A DNA stretch of 64,000 nt, from NCBI GenBank assembly GCA_900404475.1, contig OUQQ01000016.1, positions 1 to 64,000 of the forward strand. Reading direction: 5' to 3'. This document shows positions 49,120 through 62,088 of the stretch, piece by piece. Each line of letters starts with the position of its first letter. Position 1 is the first letter of the stretch. A model generated the notes under the pieces. The model searched no databases and was not told the origin of the DNA. It saw only the letters and a list, made by a program, of their open reading frames with translations. A program made the position numbers and the translations under genes. The DNA is from Spongospora subterranea. Its lineage: Eukaryota; Endomyxa; Phytomyxea; Plasmodiophorida; Plasmodiophoridae.

Positions 49120-51089
49120 TTACTGGCGGCGGGGAGCTTGTCTTTCAAGCATTTGTTTCAGATTTTCATCGTTTTGCAAAATATTACCTCGCAAAACTCT
49201 GATGTGAGCGCAGCTGTCGTTTATCTCGCCGTTGACCTTATCTAACTGCTTCTGTAAAGGAACTAATAGTTCCCTTGTTAACCTAATGCAAAAATTGAAC
49301 ACACACAAACAGGTTTTCGCATTCGATCGAATCACCGTTCTTCCTCCTCGAGTTTACGGCGCTGCAATCCTTGCTCGAGTCGCCACCTTTCTAGTTCGCG
49401 CCTCATCAGGTCTAGGTCTTCATTGACAAAGTCAATGCATTTGCCTAATGGATTTACACTCTGGCACAGTTTCTGAATGTTTTCTCTGATAGCTTCAATC
49501 TGTTGCTGGGAATAGCTTCCTCTCCGATCTCTTGCACCGATTCTGCCGAGTTTGATTCCAACGTGTCTATCTGAAGCAGAGTTTGCCCCCTCCTGAGATT
49601 TTACGAGATCGACTGCTTTCTCTTGCTCTTTTAGCAAATCCCGAACAAGTTTTCCATGCTTCTGACCGGAAGCGTCATAAGAACCAGGAGCAACATCAGC
49701 TTCTGTCCTAAGCAAACTCGTTGTTGCGTCATCATCGTCGTCATCGACGACTTCGTGTTCGCGCTTGGTCGCCTCTCCTTCAAGGATCACCCCAGTCGCG
49801 ACGCGTTGGACTTCAGGGATGTCAGCATCGGCTCCAAACTGAATCGCTTCTTGCACTTTTGGAGGAGCTGGCCTTGCCAGTGTTGGTACCTCCTGAACTG
49901 ACGTTGAGCGCTCCGCGATGGATAATTCCAAGCCGCTCTGGATTTTCTCGGGCGCCTTTTCATTTGCGAAGGAGCTCTGTTTTGTGCTGGCAGAGGTCGC
50001 ATGGTGCTGCTCTGTCACCAGTTGCTCATTTCGCCTGACAGGTGGATCGTTGTTCGCAATTTTGATTGTGGGTTGTGCTTGCCCGGTAGTGACGTCCACC
50101 TTAGTTTTCTGTAACTTGACGATCGCATCAGCAAAATCCTGTAGAACTTCATTTGTTTTTTCGGCATCTTGCCCAGCGAGAATTTTCTTCACATTGGCGT
50201 TAGCGGTCTTACCGCTTTCCCTTGCTGTAAAATCCAAAAGCTTTTGTAAGAATGCGGCTTTTGCTGGAGCACCGTCGATCTTTGATGAGAGTTCATCGTT
50301 GATAAAGACGTTTCCTAACGTATTTGTTGCAGCTTGCACCTCCTTGACAATATCTTGAATAAAGCGAAATGGCGGCCGCATCAAGAGTTCTGGTTTTAGA
50401 GTAGGACGAACGATCAGAGCTCCAAGCTTAGCTTGCGTTCGCTCGATGTATGTCATTTCCTGTGCAGCGTTCATTGAGGGGTTATTCAACTCAGGTGCTA
50501 GTAGTTCTGAAGCAATTTCTCGAGAAAGTACTGGAGGCGAGTCAGTCTTAGCAATTGCCAAAGGCACAGGTTCAACGACGCTCTGAATGTTTTGTACTTT
50601 TTCCATGATCATTGCTGGAGATGGCTTGGATTCCACGATGGCGGGATTAGAGGCGCGCCGAACTGCCTGTGACGCCGGTTGATTGGATTGATGTATAGCC
50701 ATTAAAGCATCATTTGTAGCCTGACCATCACGAACACTGATGGCAATTTTGGCGAAAGCCTGAAGAAATATGTTCGTGTTTTCAGAATCCATCCCGGCAA
50801 CAATTTTTGTAGGATTAGCCGCTAGAGGTACTCCAGAAATTGCGCTGACACAGTCGATCCACGTTTTTAAAAATGCGATTTTACTATCTTTGTCTTGAAC
50901 GTTAGACGAATCCAATGATACATCATCAAATAAGGACTTGGGAAACCCGGTTTCTTGAAGAATGGCGACGAATATATCATGTAAGAACCGGAACGGTGGT
51001 TTCCCCAGCAGTTTGGCAGTCATTTTGGGCTTCTTTATAAGGCCACCAACCAGAGCAATTGTCTGGTCAATGATGATATCTTGCGACAT
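49120..51089 (-). CDS. IFT54: IFT54 / TRAF3IP1, intraflagellar transport B subunit with duplicated CH-like domain
   Basis: IFT54 is an IFT-B subunit that links the train to tubulin and kinesin in cilia. Two exons (49336-51089, 49120-49282) split by a 53-nt intron give 638 residues. Residues about 1-120 are the family's N-terminal MIP-T3/CH domain (KPKMTAKLLGKPPFRFLHDI, DKDSKIAFLKTWID, IVAGMDSENTNIFLQAF). Residues about 211-330 repeat the same fold (LKPELLMRPPFRFIQDIV, AKAAFLQKLLDF, ILAGQDAEKTNEVLQDF). A polar linker follows, then the C-terminal coiled coil (LDLMRRELERWRLEQGLQRR, then LLVPLQKQLDKVNGEI) that binds IFT20. The ATG at 51089 is chosen because the conserved domain begins there; an ATG at 51206 lies in frame further up. 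ARL6 starts 193 bp away in the opposite direction. Confidence 0.93.
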
Positions 51090-51282
51090 AATGTGGGGGA
51101 ATGGTGGATCTACGGTTGGCAAGACCGCCAAAGCGGACGTTGTAAGATCAGATCTGTGATGTGCAGCTCGATAGAGATGACCGCCAATCGTGTGGCGCCA
51201 GGTCATCCAGGCTGAAAACCAGACTGGTTTTCCAATCCATTCGCAGCCCTAAATCCGACTGAGCAGGTTCCGGGCAAGCACC
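51090..51282. promoter_or_regulatory. Shared intergenic region between IFT54 and ARL6
   Basis: Only 193 bp separate the two divergent starts, so both promoters must overlap here. A GTTGGCAAGACC half-site near 51113 weakly resembles the X-box bound by RFX ciliary regulators, but it is not a full match. Confidence 0.45.
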
Positions 51283-51980
51283 ATGGGAGGGATAATATCT
51301 GGCGGTCGCAAGTGTAGGATTCTAGTCGTAGGGTTGGACAATAGTGGCAAATCGACGGTAATCAATTTCCTGAAACCGTCGAAGGATAAGGTTGTAGTTA
51401 AGTAGATGTCATGACCATGTTGTTTACACAAATCGCAATCAGGTTCCAGAAACACAAGCCACTGTTGGATTTCAAGTCGAGAATTTCAAATACGGCCATA
51501 CAAAATTCACAATGTTCGACATGTCAGGACAGGGACGATACCGAAACCTCTGGGAACACTATTACCAAGACGCTCAAGGGATCATATTCGTTATAGATAC
51601 GGCTGATACCGTTCGAATGTGTGTCGTTGAAGATGAATTGAAAGCCTTGTTGGCTCATAAAGGCAAGATAATATGTATTTCGCAATATGATGTGTCATTA
51701 GCTGATTTACATTTGCTTCAAAACGAAAGATATTGCTGGGAAACCCATACCTGTTCTATTGTTTGCGAACAAGATGGATTTGCCGGACGCTATAGCCGCC
51801 CATGAAGTCTCCAAGACACTGCAACTTGACCTGATAAGCGACCGTCCATGGACGATAATGTAAGTCCGGTACATTGATGGAATCGCCACCATGACACGAA
51901 TTATCTGCAGACCAAGTAACTCGCTGACCGGAGAGGGACTTAATGAAGGTATTAAATGGTTAGAGGAAAAGTTATCGTAA
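51283..51980 (+). CDS. ARL6: ARL6 / BBS3 small GTPase
   Basis: ARL6 recruits the BBSome coat to membranes at the ciliary base. Four exons (51283-51393, 51443-51662, 51730-51859, 51911-51980) sum to 531 nt, or 176 residues. The N-terminus MGGIIS fits N-myristoylation in place of the amphipathic helix. GTPase motifs are GLDNSGKS (P-loop), ATVGF (switch I Thr), [16 protein letters not shown] (switch II, near-identical to ARL6 and distinguishing it from other ARLs), FANKMD (G4) and PSNS (G5). The join 51662/51730 uses a GC donor (AAAGGCAAG) with a normal AG acceptor; no GT donor restores the frame there. The C-terminus is [15 protein letters not shown], a typical ARL6 end. Confidence 0.94.
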
Positions 51981-52199
51981 GAATTTGAGAACAAATAAAA
52001 ACGACTTGTAATCTGTATTTCGGTTTCAACATCCCACAGTGCGTATCGAAATTCAAGCTGTTGACCATGTGCATGCCTGTATGGGCACAAGTCTGAAAAA
52101 GTGCGTCCTGCCAGATTTTTTGGTCAGTAAGTGGTGATCGTTCGTGGCAGCTGCGCCGTGTCTGGTCTGAGACAGGCAGCTGTGTAAGTTGTAACGGAA

Positions 52200-55100
52200 T
52201 CGCTCATCAGGAGACGGAGGTGAACGGGAACGGGGTGGCTGGGTCTGGGACGACCTCCGTGGATTACCCAAACATTATTCAACCTATCCATCCAATTACC
52301 CTCACCATTTGCTCACACCTACTTCTGCAACCGACCATTGGTGCCAGGATTTTTCTCCTCAGAAATCACCCATGTTCCAATGGCCCACGTTCAATATGAA
52401 CACCCAAGCATCAACGCTGTCTCCAGAGCCTCCACCATTGACGTTAGACCGCGCTAAAACATGAGTTGAAGCACTGAACACATTTGCCTTTTTGGACTAT
52501 CATCGTTTATATAATTTCTGGGCTTCCTGGATCATCGTTAGTGATTTTTATTTTGGTAGATCAACGCCGTTATCTGTTTTTACGGTGCCGCCGTTACCTG
52601 TTCAAGATAATGTTCATTCCAGCCTTGACAAACAATCGTTCACGTCCGATCGGGCCTCAGTGTCGTCACGACAAACATGTGTGTTTTTTCAAAAGGGCAC
52701 GTGCAGAAATGGGCTTGCTTGCACTTTTCTACACGAGGAAGCGACGACACAACCTGCTGCCATTACCTCACATCCTTCATCACGAATGTCTGCGAGTACT
52801 CTTTCGACAGATGATCTTCGTCTCAAAACCGTATGCCGGTTTTTTCTTGCTGGAGCTTGCTTGAAAGGAGAAGGGTGCAAATTTTTGCATGATCCAAAAT
52901 TGGCACCTTCAACTTCTCAAGTAGTGGCTGAAGGGGATACTACTTTCAATTTTGCTCCGGTTCCGGAACGACAATTTCTTGGATTGAACGGTTCGTTGTA
53001 TTCGTATTGTCGCGGAGACAACCCTAAACAGAATTCAGATAAACCTGGAGATAAAAATTCGTCTTCGACTGCGTTTCAATCGGCCACTATGAACCCATTT
53101 GCCACGGTACTGGGAATCGTCTGTAAATGAACCGCTTCTTGATACGTTGATTTTCAGGTTACACGCCCTCAAACAAACGCTGCCTTGAGGGAATTTTCTG
53201 AAGGTATACCGTCTTCCCATTTGAAAACTTCTGTCATAACTTTGTACCAAAGTTGACGATACCCTAACTGTAAACGAGCGTGCTCGACGATTCAAATCTG
53301 CTGAACCGCAACCTGCCATCGATTCGGTATTGGAAAACTGTATAATCAAGTGCTTTGTTTTACATTAGTCTTCAGAGTAGCATTGCGTTCGACGATTCTC
53401 GGCAAGACGACGAAGATGAGCCGGAATTTGCTTCCGGATCGGCGTGTATTGTGGGCTCATTAATGTCGATGTGCTCCGAAAGCGAAATTGAAAGGCGTGA
53501 TCTGCAAATGGTATTCCAACCAAAACATTCGCTGGTTGTTCCTAACCTATGTGCTAGGACGTCCATGTCCTAGAAAGTGTTCAAGACGATACATGCAAGT
53601 CTAGAACAACCAGACGAGCCGACCCTGGGAAAATGGTAAAAAAATATCAGCGGTCTGCGGCCGGCACTGCGTTGGCACTGCCTTCAGAGGTAAACTTTCT
53701 TCTAATCAAATGGGAATGAGGCTAAGCACTGAATAGGTACGCCCTCCCATGGTTCTGGCGAAAACAGTGTTGTATCTTTTCGAGAATGTGATGGAAAGCG
53801 ACTTGGTCCCAGTGCTTGATATTTACAATTTTTTAAGAGGTCCTTCTGTCCCGCTGCAATATATTCGTGAAAAATTGTTTACCCTTGTATTAGATCGTTT
53901 CCGGTCGATTCGCAAAGATTTTGCGCTGCAAGATCAGGTCGGTCTGTTGTTGAATTGACGGCCAATACCTGCGAACCTTTGTTTCTAGGCGCCAACACTT
54001 GCGATTGCTGCGCATGAGCAGATTGCTCGATATTTCATTCTTTCTAACCACGAGCTGTAAGCGATTTGATGCATTGACATATCATGTACCTCATAGATTT
54101 TGTTTTTCAGGTGTGAAGAAAAGGAAGACGATTTTCAAAAATTTCAAAACTTGCAACAAATAGCCCACACTATTACGTCACTTAATCACTACTATAAGGA
54201 TTTACGCCTACGTGGTGGAATCGCCACTCCAAACGAAGCCGAGTTCTACTCTTATCAAATTCTACTCAATATGAGAGACGCTAACAAACTCAATGATCAG
54301 CTGATGAACCTTCCGGTTCATCTTAGAACGTCTGCTCCTATTCGCGTATTAGTTTTGTTTTACTCGCTTTAGAACTTTGATCAGTTTTTATAGGTTGCTC
54401 GTGAACTATCGGCAAGTTTCAGAGGAAAGAATTACGCCCGTTTTTTCCGTATTTTACGAAAAAGGTGTGCCCAAGTTTTCAAAAAGTTCTTGGGGTTTAC
54501 ATGTTTGTTAGGGCAACGTATTTACAGCGCTGCTGTGTTCATGGGTTTCTTTGGGGGTTCCGGAGCAAAGCCCTGTCGATAATCTTCAGTGGAATGGGTC
54601 CAGTTTCAGCCACGTTTCCCTTGCGCTCGTTGGTAAGTCCTACTCTTACTGTTTGGAAGTTTTTAATAGTATTCGCAGTTAGATATTCTAGCGTTTGATG
54701 ATCTTAGTGAAACAATTCATTTCTGTGAAACCCACGGTCTCAGCATATCTGACGAAGAGATCGTGAAGACACAAGCTGTTTTAAATTTCAACGCGAAAAT
54801 GGAATGGTCGAAGTGGGTTTTTTTGCATCGGCTGTGCACGATTCAAAGAGTTTAGTCATCTATCAGGTCGCGGGTCCTTATCGGAACTCCGCCTTCGAGG
54901 ATAAGTCTGGTTTTAGGACCTGATCCTGGAGAATTGCAACGTGAAATAATGTCTATTTCCAAAATGATACCAGAATCTCAAGTTGGTCCAAGTTCCGCTA
55001 TGCTCACGTCCCTCAAGTCGAATCCAGCTTTAACTTCTTCAGCAGCAGCAGCAGACCATCAGGCCGTTGTTCGTCAGCAAGAATTTGACAGATTACGTGA

Positions 55101-57415
55101 ACAGGTACGAATTTTTTTTTTGGTGGTATGCCTTCTCTCACATGCAATATTGTAGGAAACGCTTATGATGCGTAGGAGTTTCGAAGCGGAACAGAAGCGA
55201 AAAGCAGTTGAAGAAGCTCGTCTCCGGCAAGAAAATCTTGTTATGATTGAGAACAACTTTATATCGCGAAAATCCAAAGGTTCGCCTTTTTCTCTTCATC
55301 AACTTGCTAACTTGACCTTTTTGCTGGAAATCGTATAGTGCATCGGCAAAGATGTTTTCGTTTTTGGGTAGAGTCAGTGCGACGCCTTTCAACTGCACGC
55401 GAACAAAACTTTCGCAAAAAACAAATCCGAGATGCTCAACGCAAGGTTCATTCTATTGTTCGCGGTTATGCATAACTGATGGGTTTTTTAGTTCTGTGAT
55501 CAAAAACTAGCCCTTTCTGCCTTGTCTAAGTTGGCGCGACTCTATTTTCTCCATCAATGGTTGCATCGGTGGCGTTTTAAATTGGAGTCCAGGCGCCAAT
55601 CGTTTGCTTTATCAATGTTGTTTTATAAGCATACATTTTTGGAGAAGTGGGTTAGAGCAGTCCGTGTGTCTAAACAGTCTAAAAAAAGACAAACTTATTT
55701 TCGCAAGCTCATTTCTCGGTATATCGAGCGCAACACCTTCACCGTCATTTAACAATGTTAATTTAGGCTTCCGGAACCACATATACTGCCGCCAATTGCT
55801 GCGTCAACTTGTTCTGGGCAGAAACAAGACAATTCAACCGGCTGGTTTCTAGAAAACATGTTCTCTGTTCTTTCATCTTCGAAGGTCCGCAAAGTATTTT
55901 TTCATAATACCATCTCACTACCAGATTTGGACCAAGGCTCAGGTACCTTTGCCTGTTTTCTTTTGAAAGTTGTGGCAATTTTGGATTTTTTAGACTGTAA
56001 CGGGACTGTATCCGTTCATCGTGTAGCTCACTTCGTCTCCCGAATGTTCTCTGTTCATCGCAAGAGCTCTAATGTTTTCACTGTACCTCAATTGTGCTGC
56101 TAGTTTCCGCATCGCTTGATTCAGTTATGTTCCTAGTCATCGGCTTCCAACCATCCGGATGTCTCTATCCTTTTTTCCCGCTCGACTCATTTTGCATATG
56201 ATCGGTGCACGCAGGCAGTCTGTTTTGTTGTAACCAACCCTTCAAATGATCGTACCAGGCTTCACCATCTGCTCGAATCTGTTTACGATCCTCAGAAAGT
56301 ACATGGATTGTGACGTCGAAATTCTGAGTCTCACGTTTAATAGGTCGCGTTACTCATAATATACATCAACGATGCAGGAAAATATGTTTCCGAATCAGGT
56401 TTGTTAAAAGCTCTGGACATTCAGGATCATCCCGAGCATCTTCGGTTGGTTTTGCCCGTATGTGAATTCTCAGAATTCGTCTCAGATATGGTTCAAGGTC
56501 TGTTTACTTTGTTTTCGACATTCACGTTTTAAGCCTTATTCGTCCAGCGGCGTTGTGGCAAGCATCAGCGTTTGTTAAACAACCACAGCACTTCGATACC
56601 GTCTCATATGTTATTCAATCCCGTGCCAAAGAAATATTCCGACTTGCATTGCCTCCCAATCGTTCTATCAAAATGTTCAATACGATGTTATCCGTTATTT
56701 CAAAGTCTCTATTGCAAAGCCGTCCCTGGCCACCACTTTGGTCTGCAACAAGTTAGAATTGCGTTTTTTTTGCTGCTTCATTTTTCAATGGTGTTTTCCC
56801 TCAGAGTTATCGCCTGCTCATTCCGAAAGGGTCGAAGTTGCCCAAGAAATAATCGCAGGTCACGCTTTGCCGGAGTTCGAGGATTCTGCATGCGTCGATT
56901 GCTTCAATGGGCAAATTGTGCCTTCGTATTTAGATTATCCATCCAGAGTTTTTTCAAAAGTTGTTGACTCAACTCCTGTGCGGTCCTTAATGTGGTATTC
57001 GCATTGTCAGGGTCAGGGAATATTCGCACGCCATTCCAACTGTGATGGATTCATTGTTCACCTAGGGATGCCCAGCTATGCTGTTTTCGCAATAGTAATC
57101 ATTTGCCAGATGGAAACGTTATTGGGACATTTGTGCTCGCGCGGTGTTGACGATTTAGCGTGCTTTAATGTTCCACCATTCGTCGCCGAATTTGATTCTC
57201 AAGCATTGGTTGTGGTACCCCGATCATCTAAGGTGATCTAGTTTTTTGTGGTTTTTCATGTTTCATCATCAGTTTCACAGGGTCCAAACCCCAAACGCCG
57301 GAGGAAATCTCTTAACGTTTTACAGTTGAGTGACGTCAGGCAACGAATGGTTTCCAACAAGGCTCTTTTCAATTCAAGGGTGGAAAACATCCTTGAAAAC
57401 TTGATGAAGCCTTGA
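52200..57415 (+). CDS. SAC3/GANP-type mRNA export protein with two CCCH zinc fingers
   Basis: SAC3/GANP (MCM3AP) scaffolds the TREX-2 complex at nuclear pores for mRNA export. The start is unresolved: a Pro/Ser/Tyr-rich first exon up to 52442 joins 52560 across a 117-nt intron. Two CCCH fingers follow at 52675-52740 (CVFFQKGTCRNGLACTFLH) and 52830-52900 (CRFFLAGACLKGEGCKFLH). The SAC3 domain runs from about 53750 to 54850: ENVMESDLVPVLDIYNFL, DRFRSIRKDFALQDQ, HYYKDLRLRGGIATPNEAEF, YQILLNMRD, KNYARFFRILRK, then FDDLSETIHFCETHGLSI. Downstream exons are rich in Arg and Gln (coiled coil, 55080-55260; 55520-55740), and a GANP-like C-terminal region (56390-57240) reads ALWQASAFVKQPQHF. The last exon ends ENILENLMKP at 57415. 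About fifteen introns, not all resolved. Confidence 0.85.
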
Positions 57416-58171
57416 TATTCATAATTAAATCTATTTTATACTACATTTTTTAACCAAAAAGATGTTCATAGTGCATTTTTCCCAGTTTTATTGCATGATC
57501 CATTCTTGCGGTTTGCCGGTTCCATGTGGCAACGGTATGAGGTCGAAACCCGCCAGCCAAGAAGAATCTGTGGGTTTTTTTATTGAGGTTTGTGGAGTAG
57601 TCACAACCATTTTTTGAGATAACCGTGGGCGGAAAGCGTCCTACACGCCAAGTGGCGAATATGCTTAATTTCGAATTGAGCGCGTCTTACAATATTGAAG
57701 AGTAAGCAGTTAGTAAAATTATTGCTATTGGGTCTAACTCAAGTTTAAGCTGCAACAGTGTCAGTGAAGGCGATATTTGCGTAAGAGGGCAATTTAAAGC
57801 ATTTAAATTGAAAAGCTGCAACAAAAATCAAATTGTAATATCGTTGTAAGACACAGCTGCAAATGGTTCTGCCAAAGTGTCGGGGCTGTATCAGATCCCG
57901 ACCTTTGGCCGCAAATTTCAGCGGAAAACCGAGGGTTAATCAAAGGAACATGAGACTCTGTCTTATTGACGTGATGTGGCGATTGTCAACATGACTTGTC
58001 TGATGGTTCCTTGACCCGACATCAATGGTAAGCGGCCCCTGAGACCAGACCCATTCCCCACCACAATGCGAGAGGAAGTCACCACCATCATTGTGCCCAT
58101 GTCCGTACTATTACGGTCCTCGGACTATCAAATACTTTTGCCATTGCGTTAACCTAACGCATTTCGTCGTC
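57416..58171. other. Intergenic between SAC3 and PRP6
   Basis: About 750 bases, AT-rich at first, with no open frame of note. It should hold the PRP6 promoter. Confidence 0.5.
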
Positions 58172-61100
58172 ATGGCTACTACGTCAAGGCCGCCGACAAA
58201 ATCGTTCGGTGCGCCGCCGCCGGGATATGTTGCTGGAATAGGACGAGGAGCTGTTGGATTTACCACGTAATCCGTTGATATTGGCTTTTTTTCCGTTGCT
58301 TGATCTGACGTCGTCCTGCCTGTTTCTAGGCGATCCGATATCGGGCCTGCACGTGCAGTTGCGACACGTGAAGATAGATATGCAGCTCAACGGGGTGCCA
58401 CAACAGCGGCCTTGACTATGTCAGGGCTTGCTGCACCCAAAGTTCAAGAAGAAGACTTGTCGGAATCCAATTATGATGCATTCAGTGGATATGGTGGATC
58501 CTTATTTGATGCATCAACACCATATGACGCGGAAGATAGAGAGGCTGATAATATTTATGACTCCATTGACGCCAGGTATGAACAATTACCTTGCCATTAG
58601 CGCCGTTGTGACATTGTTGAAGAATGGAAGAGCGTCGAGCTGCATACAAGGCCAGGCGTGCGCAGGAAGATGATGTAGAACGCCAGCGTACTCGCCCCAA
58701 GATTCAGGAACAGTTTGCGGATGTCAAGCGACAGTTGGCGTCTCTAAGTGAAGAGGAATGGCTTAATATTCCTGAACCCATGGATCAGTCAAAAAGGAAT
58801 AAAAGGTTTGAACCCGTTTTGAACATTCAAAGCGTTTTCTCAGCTGCTGTTCAAGGTCTGGAAATCGTACCGAGGTCTTCACTCCTGTTCCAGACAGTAT
58901 CATCGCATCGTCGTTAGCGTCGACCCAGCGCGTTAATACCCTCGATGCGACTTTGGGGGGCATTGAAACCCCTGCCTCGACTGCCCCTACACCTTCACCA
59001 TCTGATCTCATGAAGCTTGGTCAAGCACGATATACCGTTTTAGGTGATCAAATCTCAAGTGTTTGTTTATGATGCTATGACTCAGTCTTGTCTAGGTATA
59101 CATCTTGATAAGATGTCCGATTCCGTATCGGGCCAGACTGTCGTAAATCCACGAGATTTTTTGACCGACCTTCGAAGTATCACTGTAATGAATGACGCTG
59201 AAGTTAGTGATGTCAAGAAAGCGCGTACTTTGTTGAAATCAGGTAATGCGCGACTTGATTTCGCTTTTTCCGTTTTTTGAGGTATTTTCTCAGTGATAAC
59301 TACCAACCCTCATCATCCTCCTGGATGGATTGCTGCGGCTCGACTTGAAGAAGCCGCTGGCAAAATTTCTGTTGCGAGAAAGTTAATCATGAAAGGTGTG
59401 ATTTTGTAGAAATCGTAATTGTTGACGTGAAATTTATTTTTGTACAGGTTGTGAAGCTTGTAGTGATAGCCAGGACGTTTGGTTAGAAGCAGCCCGTTTA
59501 CATCCTCCTGCTGAAGCTCGCTCGATTTTAGCCAGAGCTGTCACTTCTGTTCCTACGTCAGTCAAAATTTGGATGTACGCTGTGAAATTAGAGGAGGATG
59601 ATAAGGCGAAACGTGCCGTTCTTCGTAGAGCCCTTGAGTTTATTCCTGGGTGATTAGTGGGTTTTTCCAGTGTTTGTTATAATTGATCCCATAATGCAGA
59701 TCTGTCCGGCTTTGGAAAAGTGCAATTGAACTTGAAGAGCAAGAGTCTGCGCGGGTGTTGCTTGCGTTTGCCGTGGAGTGTGTTCCACAATCGGTGGAGA
59801 TGTGGCTCGCCCTTGCTCGCCTAGGTATCTACAAACTTCTAATCTTCAAGTTTCATGACTTCTCTTACAACAGAAACCTATGAAAATGCCAAAAAGGTGT
59901 TAAACAGGGCGAGAAAAGCTGTTCCCACAGATCAGTCCATCTGGATTATGGCTGCCCAACTAGGTAATTGGTATTGAGCCGCCGCAAACTGGTGTCTAAG
60001 AGTTGAGTTAGAGGAGGCGAACGGTGCGTATTCTCGCATAGATACAGTAATTCAAAAGGCGGTTCAATCATTAGCTGCCCAAAATGTCGTCATCGATCGA
60101 GAGCAATGGTTGAAGGAGGCTGAGAACTCTGAGCGTAGTGGAGCACATCTGACTTGCCAGGTTTAAAATCGTCCATTAACTGCCAGCACTGTTTTAATCC
60201 GGTAGTCATGAAGGCAATCGTGCGAGCGACTTTAGGAATCGGGGTAGAGTTGCAGGATCGTCGGGCAACTTGGTCCGCTGATGCATCAGCGAAAGTTGCT
60301 GCGGGATCAATTGTGACCGCGCGAGCGATTATGGCACAGTTGCTTTTGTCATTTCCTACCAAGGTTGGCGCTATCTCTGTCTTTGATTAATCATTTGTTC
60401 AATTTTCAAAAGGTATCTCTTTGGTGGGATGCAGCTCAGTTGGAGAAGCATCATGGGACGCACGAGACCCTTATGAACGTTCTGCGAGATGCGGTCACGC
60501 ATTGTCCCGAAGCAGAGGTGCTACTGCTGAAAGTTTTTTGTTGGAGTTTAACTGATGAATGTCATGCAGGTGTTATGGCTAATGTCTGCGAAAGAGTTAT
60601 GGGTAGCTGGAGACGTTCATGCTGCCAGAGAAACGCTTAATCGGTAAGAAACGCAACTTCTCGTTATCATTGATGTTTAAATAACTTTTTCTACGCAGAG
60701 CATTCGAAGCCAATCCAAATTCTGAGGAGATCTGGCTTGCAGCCGTGAAAATGGAAAGCGAAATAGGAGAGCACGAAAGGGCAAGGGCATTACTTGCCAG
60801 GGCTCGGTATCAGATTTTTATTTGTCGTTTTCAGCGGATTTAATTTGAAAACAGTGCTCGAGCTCCAGGGGCCCGTGTCTGGATGAAGTCTGCCAAAATC
60901 GAACGAGAAATCGGAGATCATAAAAGCGAGAGGACTCTGCTCTTCGAAGTACACATTATAGCTGAATCTTAATAGCATGTTAACGTTGATGTAGGCTCTT
61001 GATGCATACCCGAATTTCTGGAAGCTGTGGCTCATGCTAATCCAAAACCAAATCAGGAACGGGGATGTAGTTGAAGCCCAGCAAACTTGCAGGAATGCCC

Positions 61101-61984
61101 TCAAGCATTGCCCGGACTCGACCCAAATTTGGATAACAACAGCTCGTTTGGACGCTGATACTGTTAGCATTTCCAAAGCTCGGTATAGTTTTTTTGTCAT
61201 CCATGCACAATCATTCATTGATCCATTTCCAGAGCCGACTTAGAATCAGCTCGAAATCGGTTGCCTGGTAACGACGTTCTCTGGCTAGAGGCTGTTAGAA
61301 TGGAAGAAAGAGTCGTGACTGAAGACACGGCCGAACTGCAAAAACAGTCTGCTGCAAAGCTTATGGCGAAGGCGTTACAGTATGTTTGGCCGTGTTTCCA
61401 GTACTGTTGATCAACTTCTGTTGCAGAGAGTGTCCAACGTCTGGGGCCCTGTGGGCGCATGCTATTGAAATGGAGTTGAGGCCCAAACGTCGCGCCAAAA
61501 GTTACGATGCTCTCAAAAAGTGCAGCGACAGCTCAGCGGTGTTCGTTGCTGTAGCAAGGTGTGTAATAGATTGTTTGCGATATTTTCCATCAAATTTCGC
61601 TATAGATTGTTCTGGCAAGATAGGAAAGTCAAGAAAGCGAGAAACTGGTTTGAGCGTGCCGTCACCGCTGATCCTGATGACGGGACTGCCTGGGCATTTT
61701 ATTATCGGTTTGCTAAGCAGGTCAGCTATGTATTTATGCCGTGTCATCATTTACTTACAAAGTCACTTGTAGTATTTCCCTCAAGATCAAGAGAAGATCC
61801 TGCAACGTTGTGTTGAAGCTGACCCTCGTCACGGTGAATGCTGGTGCCAGGTATCGACATTAGCTCATCGGTTTTCAAAACCTGATCAGTCTCATAGGTT
61901 GCCAAAAAAATTGGTAACGAGCGTTTGCAAACCCCTGATATATGCAAAACGCTGGCTGAAGAATTACCGGATGGCTTCGTCTGA
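58172..61984 (+). CDS. PRPF6: PRP6 (PRPF6), U4/U6.U5 tri-snRNP splicing factor
   Basis: PRP6 bridges U5 and U4/U6 snRNPs in the spliceosome. The gene starts at the ATG at 58172; exon 1 ends at 58266 and joins 58330, and about fifteen short introns follow. The N-terminal PRP1 domain reads [46 protein letters not shown], then [21 protein letters not shown] repeats follow from about 59200 to the end, with the usual W-x-x-A spacing: [137 protein letters not shown]. The order and count match the family. The end is [10 protein letters not shown] with TGA at 61982. Confidence 0.95.
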
Positions 61985-62088
61985 TGGGTGATCGCCTCTG
62001 TTTATATAATAAAAGTAATATATCGGAGAGATTCAAGCATCAATTCGTCAGCAATTCGTTATCGTTTGAAAGTATCACCATGCCGGTA

